Source: Alopecurus myosuroides (Eukaryota; Streptophyta; Magnoliopsida; Poales; Poaceae). Taken from it: a stretch of 64,000 nt of DNA. Made by a program: the position numbers and the translations under genes. Location: the NCBI GenBank assembly GCA_028641055.1, contig CM054057.1:576070610-576134609 (forward strand), written 5' to 3'. This document shows, in pieces, positions 1 through 9,876 of the stretch. The first letter of the stretch is position 1, and every line of letters begins with the position of its first letter. The notes beneath the pieces are model-generated. The model worked only from the letters and a program-made list of their open reading frames with translations, was not told the origin of the DNA and ran no database searches.

Positions 1-2
1 CC

Positions 3-1121
3 GGAGATTGCGGACATCATGCTCAATCAAAAAGCATAGTCAAAAGAGCATTCCGCGCCGGGTTTTTCTGACTAACAGCCAAGACAGACGCTGAGCACAT
101 AGTAAATACGTGTGCAGGGTATCAGTATTACGCCAAGCAGACTAATATGCAAGCCCAAGCACTCAAAACTATCCCCATTACATGGCCGTTTGCGGTCTGG
201 GGGCTAGATATGATGGGACCAGTCAAGACTGCAAGAGGCGGACTTACACATCTACTCGTTGCAGTGGATAAATATACCAAGTGGGTGGAAGCCAAACCCA
301 TCAAAAAACTTGACGGTGTAACTGCCAGAAACTTCATCATTGACATAGTCATGAGATACGGCGTTCCACACAGCATAATAACCGACAACGGGACAAATTT
401 CTCCATTAGAGAGTTGGCAAAATATTGTCGACAAACGGGAATTCGCCTAGATCTCGCATCCGTGGCACACCCGCAATCCAATGGACAGGTTGAAAGAATG
501 AATAGCTCAATCTTACAAGGAATACGCCCAAGACTCGAATCTCCTCTTCATAGAGCAGCTGGGGCATGGGTAGAAGAGCTACCTTCCGTGCTTTGGAGTA
601 TTCGAACAACACCAAACAGGTCAACTGGGCAAACCCCGTTTTTCCTAGTTTATGATGCAGAAGCAATTCTCCCAACGGACTTGATCCATGATAGCCCAAG
701 AGTGCAGGATATCGACGACTCGGATGCCGAAAAAGCACAACAGGATGCCGTCGATCTCTTATAAGAGGAACGAGAACTTGTGCTTCAAAGATCCGCCATT
801 TACCAGCAAGGTTTACGACATTACCATAGTCGGAAAATCACGCATCGTTCTTTTAAAGAAGGTGACCTAGTGCTAAGATTGGTGCAGCAAAGAAAGCACA
901 AATTGGCCCCAGTATGGGAAGGACCATTCGTCATCAGCAAAGCTATGAAAAATGGATCATACTATCTTGTAGATATTCGGGATAAAGAAGACCACCCTGA
1001 CAAGCCGAATCGCAAAAGAAAGAGAAAGATAGATGATGAGCTAGGAGAGACAAAGGCCCTGGAGTATCCAGCAGTTACGTCCCTTCTATTCTTAGTTCAA
1101 TTTCTATGTAAACATCTTTGA
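3..1121 (+). pseudogene. Integrase end of Gypsy pol (decayed)
   Basis: One reading frame from position 3 to the TGA at 1119-1121 covers the H2C2 zinc finger (CGHHA near the start; the second cysteine of the usual CxGC pair reads as Tyr, CAGYQ), the integrase core and the C-terminal domain. Core landmarks are GLDMMGP (first catalytic Asp), IITDNGTNF (second Asp) and NGQVERMN (Glu). The C-terminal part has the YQQxLRxYHSR and WEGPF motifs typical of plant Gypsy integrases. Two in-frame stops break it: TGA at 69-71, where related copies have Trp, and TAA at 762-764. The product would insert the element's cDNA into chromosomes; this copy cannot make it intact. The ORF lacks its start, which is left of the window. 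Confidence 0.9.
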
Positions 1122-1723
1122 GATCATGAAATAAAGTTGTTGGAATTCTTACATCCATGTTTTTACAAGTTTATTATAGTACAAAGCATGATTCCGCCTT
1201 ATCTATTTCCCAATGATCTTCCAAAATACTCAATGTTAACCCGAATTGTGCCTGCGTGCTCGGTGTTCAAAAACTGAATGATTTTCAGCCTACTAAAGGT
1301 TAAAGGAAACTCGGATTGTGCCTGCGTGCCCGAGCTTCATTCAAAAAATTCCTTACTATTCTCTAAGCATTATCTGATTGTTTATGTGTTGGGTCACTGG
1401 AGCTAGTAAGTAAGAATGCCTTTAGTATGATCCATGTTTCCGAGTTTAAACTGAGCGGTTTTACCCAGTAACTTGGCATGAAGATTAAAGTACTACTGAG
1501 CCATTCCAAACACTAAGGACAGTTAAAGCACATAAAACAGAGAACTTAGAAGATAAAGGAATATAAAACCCGAAAAACTTGCAAAGGATTTCATAAATGT
1601 TAACTGCAAAAGGCGGAGTACTTGTTCATACAAAAGAATAGAAGCATTACAATAAAAATTACTTTGTAAAGTACAGTAATGCTCCTATTTCCTATTTCTC
1701 CTATCCAGGACAGAGAGAATTCT
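1122..1723 (+). other. Noncoding spacer after pol
   Basis: No coding signal is visible. An AATAAA at 1130-1135, just after the pol stop, is a possible polyadenylation signal. A 24-bp motif around TTGTGCCTGCGTGC occurs twice in direct orientation at 1241-1264 and 1311-1334, 70 bp apart. Confidence 0.5.
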
Positions 1724-4700
1724 TCAAGCATCCGAGTCTTCTTCACTGCTGTCATCCTCGGGGGCTTCTGGAATCTCTTCTTCCGGATAGGTGATGGAGA
1801 TGTTCACCATAGAGGCGATCTTGGTGGCGTGACCCTTGATTTCATCAAAGATGGTGGTCCGCTGGGTCTCCGAATATCCGAGAGGGACACCGGACGCCAC
1901 GCGCCAAGATTTGGCACTGGGGTAATGCATACGCATAAGGACTAAAGCCATGCGTGCACCACCCCGTGCTGCGGAGCGCAAGGTGGATTCCTTCGATTCC
2001 GCCACCTCCAGGATAGCTTCCGGAAGTTTCTCAACTTCCGAGAATTCCCCAGTTCTTGCGGGAAGGTACTTGTTGACCAGCTGCATGCCTGCAGCCTTGA
2101 TCGCGGTGAATACCTTCCCAAAAGCTCGGATTTTTTCAATCCGAGTAAGATCTAGGTTATCTCCTGTTTTTTCAAGACAAATAACCGAAGGGTTAGTGAA
2201 AACATAGAGAAAGAAGTTAAGACATGGAAAATCTGGTAAAAGTTGATAACTTACCGAGGATCTTGTCCATCTCGGAGCCTTCCTCAAAGCGCAGGTTCAA
2301 GGCGTTCTCCAAATCTTGGATAGTGGCCTTGTCCTTGTCAGCTTGTTGGGAGGCCTTGGATTGAGCAATTCCAAGAGCCAGTTACTGGCCTCCAGATCCT
2401 TCTGAACCTTCATAAGATCCTTATGAAGGTCCAAGTTCTCCCGGCGGAGATTCTCGGCGTTGCCGGCATCTTCAGCTACTTGCTTGGCTTTCGCCAAAGC
2501 AGCTGGAAAGCAAGGAAAAAAATTCTGGGTTATTAAAACTCGGAAAAGTACTTAGAAAAAATTATGGACAAGGGGCTTCAGAGAACTAAAATATACCTGT
2601 TGTTTTCTCCAGCCGTAGCTGAGACGATGCCAGCTCTGTTTCTTTAACATCAAGAATAGATAGGAGGGTTTTAACCTCCTTACTTTTGATGTTAAGCTTG
2701 TTAAAAACTTCCAACTTTATTGTATCAGCGGTTTGCTGAAACACGGAAATGAAAGCAAAACGCTTAAGTTAGAACAAGCGTGACAAGAAGCATTAAGTTG
2801 ATAGCATGCATTCGACTTATTGCTTGGGGGCTAGAGATATTACCTGGCTCATTTGCTGCCAACCTGACAAGTTTTCGTTGAATTCCCTTAAATATTCAGA
2901 AAAGAGAATTCCAACATGATGCAGGCCGTCTTGCATGACCTGACGAGGTGAAAAAACGAAGTTATTTCGGACAATTAGCCCGGCTTGTGGCCAAGGACGG
3001 ATCAAAGGAGCAGGAGCGAAGAACTCTTAGATTCCTGACGAATATATCCGAGATCGTCAAACGGTTCTTCCTTTACCTGGAAGTTCTTGTCAAAAGAGGG
3101 AATAGGTTCATCCTCCCTAAATGTTCGAGGATGTCTACCCATTTCTGGTCCCGCCCTTTCCCTCGCATCCATGTTAGATGCAATAGGCTGGCTGGATTGC
3201 TGGAATTGTATGTCCGGGTTCATGGTCTTCTCCTCCCTGCCAAATGTAGTTGGAACGGGAGAAGCTGCAGCAGAAAATGGCTCTCCTTTGCTAGTAGCAG
3301 CTTTATGTTTCTTCAACTTCTTTGACTTCAAAGGAACTGGAGCAAGGCTGAAAAGGAAAAATCCGAGAAGTAAATATCTCGAAGAACCGGAAGGGAATGA
3401 TAAGTAAAGAGCTCCAGTAAAATACCTGGATGCGGCGATGGGAATTCCGTCAAGATTTATTACTTCCTCGGGGATCACTTGCCTCTTGCGTTTCCGACCG
3501 CCGTAAAAACTGGCGTGTAATTCGTCGAGTTCGGCGTCGAATGCAAGATCAGCTTCCTTAAGTTCGTCGAACTATGGAGAAGGCAAAATACTCAATTAAG
3601 TCAGAAAAAAGAAGCAATCCGAGAGAAACCCAAATCAAGGAAAATAAAAATACCTTAGGGACTGGGTTCTCCTCGTGATACATTTCCAAACTTTCTTCTT
3701 ATTGATCGCGAGTAGCGACCAATTGGTTGACTCGTTTCTTGAAGTCCCTTTTGGAGAAGGCTTTGTCCGTCCCTCTCATTTCGTCTTCTGGCCCTTCGTA
3801 TTCACAAAGGAGTCGGGAGCGGAAAGCGAGAGGTTGAATACGGCGGCTGAACCAGCACAGAACAGTATCAGTTCCGGTTAAGGAAGGCTTATAAGAAGTA
3901 AGTTTGGCGATACGCCGTTTTATCTTCATCGGATCTTCTGGCAAAGTTTGCACCGCCTCAACTGCCCAACTCTCCTGCGGGATGGTGGCGGAGTTGACGA
4001 ATGGAGGAACCCCGTTTTGTTTCCCGGGAAACGGGACGTCAGGATGATAAAAGAAAGAACCCGTCCAAAATTTGATGGAGTCTGACGTTTTTATCTTTGG
4101 GTACCAATCTTCCCTAAACCTCCGAAGAGTGAAAGAAATGGTCCCGCGGATGGGAAGAACACCCTCTGTGGGGTTACGCTTCACTCCGAAGTAGTATTGC
4201 CAAAAATCTAGCCTATGAGCTAGTCCTAAATACCCTTCGAAAAGGGCTTGGAAGCCGGCTAGATAAAGAATGGAATTTGGGGGAAGGTTATGAGGCTGGA
4301 CACGATAATGGTGGAGGACTTCCAAGGAAAAGGCGGAAGGCGGCAAACCCATACCTCTCGCAATATGAGAAGTAAGGAGGACGCGTTCTCCGTCTTTCGG
4401 CATGGGCTCGGTCTCGTCCTCCGGGATTCACCATTTCCCTTTCAGCACAAGCCCCTCCTTCTCCATTGTCGGAAGGAGGGATGGCGGAATAGTGCTGGCG
4501 CTCCAGTTGCCAGCAGTTTCCGTCTCGTCTTCTGCTCCGGCGGCGGCGGATGTTGCGGCCTCCGCGGCCGCGAGCTCGTCTCCGACGAGGGTGATTTTCT
4601 CCTCCGCCGTCTCGGGCGCGAACGGCGGGGGAGGTGCGGAAGAAGACCCCGCAAGATCTGCGGCGGCGGGACGGATTTCCTCGCCCGCCGCGCCGCCAGT

Positions 4701-4823
4701 GGCCTTCACCGGCTTGTCGCCGGAGGCGTGCACCGGTGAATCCAGTTGTGGATCCATTGTATCGATGATTTCTTCGATGTCCTTTGCGATAGAACGGGCC
4801 GGTGAGGAGCTTGGGGATGCCAT
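1724..4823 (-). pseudogene. Antisense ORF (aORF) of the first Tat element
   Basis: A multi-exon gene runs opposite to pol. The likely start is the ATG at 4821-4823 (MASPSSSPARS), 138 bp downstream of a TATAAATA box on the same strand. After an Ala/Ser/Pro-rich N terminus comes a domain in 3699-4403 (LPPSAFSLEVLHHYRVQPHNLPP region) that I recognise as the plant 'gypsy-type transposon / transposase_28'-like domain; its function is unknown. Further exons lie near 3002-3478 (Lys/Ser-rich), 2297-2497 (coiled-coil-like) and 1724-2250, which ends in an acidic tail (EAPEDDSSEEDSDA). An in-frame TGA at 4425-4427 separates the N terminus from the main domain, probably a CGA to TGA methylation-type change. 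Exon borders are only approximate. Confidence 0.7.
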
Positions 4824-4960
4824 CGATGGGCGGCGCGCAGTCGCTCTGGTGAGGTCTCGGGTGGCGTTCGGGCGCTCGGGAGTTGCTCTGCGAGAACTTG
4901 GGCGCTGGGAATGGTGCTGTGAAGTGAGAGCGGAAGGTTTCCTCGGAGGACGGAGGCGGC

Positions 4961-4968
4961 TATTTATA
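4961..4968 (-). promoter_or_regulatory. TATA box of the antisense gene
   Basis: TATAAATA on the - strand, 138 bp upstream of the chosen ATG at 4823 and inside a GC-rich stretch. The antisense genes of elements B and C have equivalent boxes, which supports an own promoter rather than read-through. Confidence 0.6.
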
Positions 4969-5033
4969 GCCGGAATCCCGTCACGATGCGTGCTAACGGC
5001 TGTTTTGGCCGTTGGATGATCAACGTGTGTCAC

Positions 5034-5346
5034 TCACCGAAAATTCCGGGAAGTGAAATGACGGGTGATTATTGCTATCGCCTCGTTTCCCGCGAGAATC
5101 TGTCAGAGATATGTTTCCGGGTTTCCCGCATGAAACCCAAACGTCCCTCACGTCAGCAGGATTAAAGAGTTGATGTAGGAAGTTCCTTCTTCACGAAGGA
5201 TCGTGTAAGAAAAGCCGGATTTTCTGGATTCTGAGTTTTGCGTTGTAACATCCTTTGAGGAGAAAAAGAAGAATCAAGACTGCAGGCCGATATTTCTTGG
5301 AAAATACGCATTTGGCGAAAGATGGCGAATCAGAGTCTTAATCCTT
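5034..5346. other. Spacer between antisense promoter and polypurine tract
   Basis: Noncoding DNA with no repeats or reading frames that I can support. It forms the last internal segment before the 3' polypurine tract. Confidence 0.5.
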
Positions 5347-5358
5347 CTTGGGGGCTAC
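5347..5358 (+). promoter_or_regulatory. Polypurine tract (PPT)
   Basis: CTTGGGGGCTAC lies directly against the LTR start TGTCGG. This is the plus-strand primer site of LTR retrotransposons. A near copy (11 of 12 bases) is present inside the element at 2823-2834. Confidence 0.75.
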
Positions 5359-5901
5359 TGTCGGATATATACCGATTAGGGGTATATCAGGTGGCAGCCT
5401 AAAGTGCCGGATTACCCGGGTGGCCCAAGTGGTAGTGGATTACGGTCCATTGGGCGGCCCAGTAAGCTGATGCACAGAAGCCGGATTCTAGAAGAACCCG
5501 GATCGCGGTCCACGTGATCTGGCTTGGAGTAGAAGGCAGATTCCTTACTTTCCAAGTTAATAGTTAACGTAGTCTTTTAGGTTTCCTATTCTGTATGCCC
5601 TAATCCGGCTATTATATAAAGCCGGACGGGAGATATGATAGATGGACAAGAAGCTACAGGCTAACTCACCGAGAGGTTGATCCTTGACGAGAAGCTAATA
5701 GAACCTCACATTGTACTCTGTATACACAGGTTTTAGTCCTGAATAGTGAGATTGCAGGAGTAGGAACGCCGCATTACTGCGTCGTACCGAACCTGGGTAA
5801 AAACCCTGTGTCATTGTCCTTAGCACAATCACGTCCCCCCACGTCTCTATCAGTAGTCTCATGGCACCCCCGTCTATGAATTCTACTACGATGTATCGAT
5901 A
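5359..5901 (+). repeat. 3' LTR of the first Tat element
   Basis: It starts TGTCGGATATATACC directly after the PPT. The end is placed at the TATCGATA of 5894-5901, a probable decay of the expected TATCGACA, because sequence matching another LTR begins right after it. A TATA box (TATATAAA) is at 5613-5620. Near the end an ATG at 5877 opens a frame running to the LTR edge in the same phase as the gag starts of elements B and C. Confidence 0.75.
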
Positions 5902-6081
5902 GTGCAAGTTCCACGTTGTTGCTGACACCGGTGAAGCGCCAGCACCACCGTCAGTGGCATCAATCTTCTGAAAATTCTCTTTCTCCTACTGGATTGATAA
6001 CCCTGGTTCTTAACTAAGGGGAAAACTCCTACCGATGTGCTCATCACACCCTCCTCTTGGGGTTCCCAACAACACATAGCA
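5902..6081 (+). repeat. Truncated 5' LTR end of element A
   Basis: These 180 bp match the last part of the complete LTR at 41116-42654 (same orientation, roughly 13 differences by eye) and end at ACATAGCA just before the PBS. About 1.36 kb of LTR is missing on the left, where the sequence abuts the 3' LTR end of the previous Tat element. This marks a deletion junction. Confidence 0.85.
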
Positions 6082-6091
6082 AGGATTTTTC

Positions 6092-6110
6092 TGGCTCCGT
6101 TGTCGGGGAG
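6092..6110 (+). promoter_or_regulatory. Primer-binding site of element A
   Basis: TGGCTCCGTTGTCGGGGAG is a mutated form of the Athila-type PBS, which in element F of this window reads TGGCGCCGTTGCCGGGGAG. It begins 11 bp after the LTR end. Confidence 0.85.
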
Positions 6111-6271
6111 AAGAAAGTCTTCTGGCAAGGGGAGTCTCTCACTCTCAATCCCTTTATTTTGTTTATTGCCTTGTTTTTATTTTTGTCTTGTTTTTATTCT
6201 CTATATTGAAAACACGAAAAAATTAGTTACTTCATAGCTGTTATTTACTTGCTTGCTTTTATTCTGCTAAA

Positions 6272-8283
6272 ATGAGTTCCTCTGAGAATACTAAGTTGTG
6301 TGACTTCACTAGCACAAACAACAATGATTTTATTTGCACACCTATTGCTCCATCTGCTCCTACTGCTGCTTTCTATGAGATTAAACCTGCTTTATTAAAT
6401 CTTGTGATGAAAGAACAATTTTCTGGTATTAGTATTGATGATGCTGCTGCCCACCTTAATAATTTTGGTGAACTATGTGAGATGCAAAAATATAAATATG
6501 TAGATGGAGATATTATTAAACTAAAATTATTTCCTTTCTCTTTGAGAGGAAAAGCTAAAGAATGGTTGCTAAGATTATATCCCTAAGAAGTGACATAATG
6601 AATTTTAAACAATTTGATAATGAACATGTTGCTAAAGCTTGGGAAAGAATGAAAACTATGGTGAAGAATTGTCCCACTCATGGACTGACTACTTGGATGA
6701 TTATACAAACTTTTTATGCGGGGCTGAATTTTTCCTCAAGGAACCTATTGGATTCAGCTTCTGGAGGTACCTTTATGTCCGTCACTTTGGGCAATGCAAC
6801 AAAGCTTCTTGATGATATGATGATAAATTATTCATAGTGGCACACTGAGAGAGCTCCACAAGGTAAGAAGGTAAATTATATTGAGGAAACCTCCTCTTTG
6901 AGTGAAAGGCTTGATGCTATTATGTCTATGCTTGTTAATGGTAAAGGTGAAGTTGATCCAAATAATGTTCCTTTAGCCTCCTTGGTTGCTCAAGAAGAGC
7001 ATGCTGATGTAAACTTTATTAGAAATGATAATTTTAACAACAATGCTTATAGAAATAATTTTGGTGGAAACAATTATAAGCTCTATCCTCCTAATAATGG
7101 TTATGGTAATTCTTATGGCAACTCCTACAATAATAATAAAAGATCCACCTCTGATCTTGAAAACATGCTTAGAGAATTTATTAGCATATAAACTGCTTTT
7201 AATAAATCTGTTGAGGAAAAGCTTGGTAAAATAGATGTTCTTGCCTCTAAAGTAGATAGCCTTGCTATTGATGTTGATTTTCTAAAACTTAAGGTTTTTC
7301 CACAAGATGTTAAACAAAATAAACCTTTAAATGACATCCAAGTTCAAATAGACAATAATGTTAGATTGATGGATGAATTACGTGCTAGGTGGGAAAAACA
7401 AGATGAATTGGCTAAAAAGAATAATATAGCTAGAGTTTGTACTGTCACAACCACTAGTAAAACTGAAGCTCCAAGTGCTAGTAAACCTCCTACTATAAAT
7501 GGTAAATTAGTTGGTGTTAATAAAGTCCCTACTCCTTTGGTGAAACATGCTAAATTGCCTCAAACTGCTGAAACTACTTCTAATAAAAGTGCTCAATTTT
7601 TTAAGGATGTAGGAGACAATGGTCCCATTAGTTTTGATGATAATAATATTGATTTTAATGATTGCAATATCTCTGAAGTTATTATGTTTATACAAAATCT
7701 TGCTAGAAGTCCCAATGCTAGTGCCATGAATATGGCTTTTACTAAACATATTACCAATGCTCTCATGAAAGTTAGGGAAGAAAAGTTGAAACTTGAGACA
7801 TCTATCCCTAGAAAATTAGATGATGGTTGGGAGCCTATCATTAATATAAAAGTAAATGATTTTGATTGCAATGCTATGTGTGATCTTGGTGCTAGTATCT
7901 CTGTTATGCCTCAAAAGCTTTATGATATGCTTGATTTACCACCATTGGAACACTGTTATTTGGATGTTCATGTTACTGATATTGCTAAGAAGAAACCTCT
8001 TGGTAGAATTGATGATGTTCTCATTATTGTTAATAATAACCTTGCCCCTGTTGATTTTGTTGTTATGAATATTGAATGCAATGCTTCTTATCCTATTGTT
8101 TTGGGAAGACCTTTTCTTAGAACTGTTGGTGATGTTATTGACATGAAATAGGGGAGTATTAAATATCAACTTCCCCTCAAGAAAGGTTTGGAACACTTTC
8201 CTAGAAAGAAGATGAAGCTACCCTTTGACTCTATTATTAGAGCAAAACATGATGTTAATGCTTCTTCACTTGAAAATACCTGA
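6272..8283 (+). pseudogene. Gag-protease polyprotein of Athila-like element A
   Basis: Starts at ATG 6272. The gag capsid part (FPFSLRGKAKEWL near 6535) is followed by an Asn/Tyr/Gly-rich stretch near 7040-7140, a coiled-coil-like linker and a retroviral-type aspartic protease near 7840-8150. Protease marks are CDLGASISVMP (catalytic Asp) and the PIVLGRPFL motif. Near 6565 an internal deletion joins two parts of gag and shifts the frame from 6272's frame to that of 6562. In the second frame, stops lie at 6835-6837, 7189-7191 and 8149-8151, and the final TGA is at 8281-8283. Nothing resembling a reverse transcriptase follows. The gag would package element RNA and the protease would process gag; this copy is broken. 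Confidence 0.87.
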
Positions 8284-9383
8284 GTCGATCTTTTAGGCCT
8301 AGCTGAAAGGCGTTAAAGAAAAGCGCTACCGGGAGACAACCCGTTTTATTTCTCTGTTTTTCTTTGTTTTCTTTAGTGTTCTTTGCACCTGGGTTTTTTC
8401 TATTTTCTTAGCAACCCCGTTGTATCTTTTCTTTTGTGTTTTTGTTGAGCCAAGTAAAGCCTCTAGTGGAAAGTTGATACTATATTTCGGATTTCTGAGC
8501 AGAAAACAGATTTCTGCTGTCCACTTTTAATTCTGTTAAAAACTACAGAAAATTCAAAATGACCTGAAATGTTTTGTGCTTAATCCTGAGTTATATACGC
8601 AACTTTTCTTAGTTGACCACTTATTGATTTGAGCAACAGAAGGTTTTTGAAAAAATCGATCTTTGCCTGCTGTTCTGTTTTGGTAGATTTCTGCCAATTA
8701 TTGCATTTGCATCTTAATCTCTTTCTTTTAGTGTTCTTTTGAGAAAAAAAGAGTTTTAAAAGAAGTTTTCACAGTATCTAATATGTTTTTGAGTGCTATT
8801 CTTGTGTTGAAATTGAACCATGTGAACTTATTATTTCGATTGCACTAACGTTTCTAATGAAGATTGTGAGAATTTTGATGTGAAGAAGAGGGTGATATGA
8901 TGTGATCAAGAAGAGTGAAAAGCCTAAGCTTGGGGATTCCCCGGTGGTACATCCCAGAAAATTCCAAGAAGACTCAAGCGTCTAAGCTGGGGGATGCCTT
9001 GGTCATCCCCTTCTTCATCAACAAATTATCAGGTCACTTCTAGTGAAACTATATTTTTATTCGGTCGCATCTTATGTGCTTTACTTGGAGCGTCTTTTAT
9101 TTTTTTTTCAGTTTGTTTTTACTTTCTTAATAAGCTTGGTTGGACCCGTCATTATTTTATTGGAGAGTGACACGCTCCAGTTTTTCATGAGAATACGTTG
9201 TATTCTTAGTCTCTGTCTAGCTGTTGCATTTAATTAGCTCATGTTTTGCATGCATCTCTTATCAGAGCTGTTAGTTTTAGTAGTATTATTTGAGTACTCT
9301 CATGTTTGTTGATGTATCATAAAGAGTATTTTTGTTAAAGCATGTTTTGTATGGTTCTTGTTGGGAGAAAGAAAACTGCTGCT
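8284..9383 (+). other. Noncoding 3' region of element A (left half)
   Basis: AT-rich, T-rich DNA without supported reading frames. It starts with the gag-3' leader motif common in these elements (AGCGCTACCGGGAGACAACC, 8322-8341). The phrase CTAAGCT(T)GGGG occurs twice, near 8926 and 8981. Element B inserted at the right end. Confidence 0.6.
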
Positions 9384-9876
9384 TGACGAAGGAATGGATC
9401 TTAGACCCTGCGGGAAAGGACGCCCCCGTCTCCGGCCCAAGGTTAAGGCCCAAGAGGAGGAGCCCTTTGAGTACCGGAAGGCCCATGTGAAGCCCACCCG
9501 CAATACCTTGCGGGATAAGTTAGGAAACTTGTAACCGACATAGGGTTAGAGTTCGAGTCCTCTCCGGGTAGGGTTTGAGACCTGGCCACCTATATAAGGC
9601 CACGAGAGCCACCGGTAGAGGACCAAGCAACACCGCAACACCAAAGCCTTGAGCTCGAGATCATACTCTCGACTTGAGCCACCATCATTGTAACCGATCT
9701 ACTCGATTAATAAAAATCGACAGAGGCAGGAGTAAGGGTTTTACCTCTACGAGGGCCCCGAACCTGGGTAAATCTTGCCCCCTGTTTAGCCGACGATCGC
9801 CACCAGCGCTCATGGGTTCTCCTATTCGAAACCCTATGGGTTCACCTGAGGGATTTGTAGAGTCTGAGATTCGACA
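9384..9876 (+). repeat. 5' LTR of element B
   Basis: Starts TGACGAAGG, ends GATTCGACA. A TATA box (TATATAAG) is at 9591-9598, placing the transcript start near 9620-9630. The U5 part contains an in-frame ATG (9812) that opens gag. Same length as the 3' copy at 39094-39586. Confidence 0.95.

Larger units (their letters stand above)
1..5901 (+). mobile_element. Tat-like Gypsy LTR retrotransposon, 3' part only
   Basis: This is the right-hand part of a Gypsy element whose 5' LTR, gag and reverse transcriptase lie left of the window. In order it holds the end of an integrase (+), a noncoding spacer, a multi-exon antisense gene (- strand, about 1724-4823), a polypurine tract at 5347-5358 (CTTGGGGGCTAC), and a 3' LTR beginning TGTCGG. 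The plan of pol followed by an antisense ORF before the 3' LTR is known from plant Tat-lineage elements such as Grande and RIRE2, and the same plan recurs in elements B and C of this window. In-frame stops in both genes show that the copy is dead. Confidence 0.88.
5902..9383 (+). mobile_element. Athila-like Gypsy element A, 5' segment
   Basis: Left part of an Athila-like, possibly Sabrina-type, element: truncated 5' LTR, PBS, gag-protease and a long noncoding 3' region. It is interrupted at 9383 by element B and resumes at 39587, with CTGCT duplicated on both sides. No reverse transcriptase, RNase H or integrase occurs in either segment, so A was probably a non-autonomous element mobilised by a partner. 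The family name is a guess from general resemblance. Confidence 0.8.

Noticed and set aside
4402..5019. Long + strand ORF rich in Ala/Arg/Gly
   Set aside because: It is the opposite strand of the first exon of the antisense gene; composition follows from GC-rich codons of that gene.
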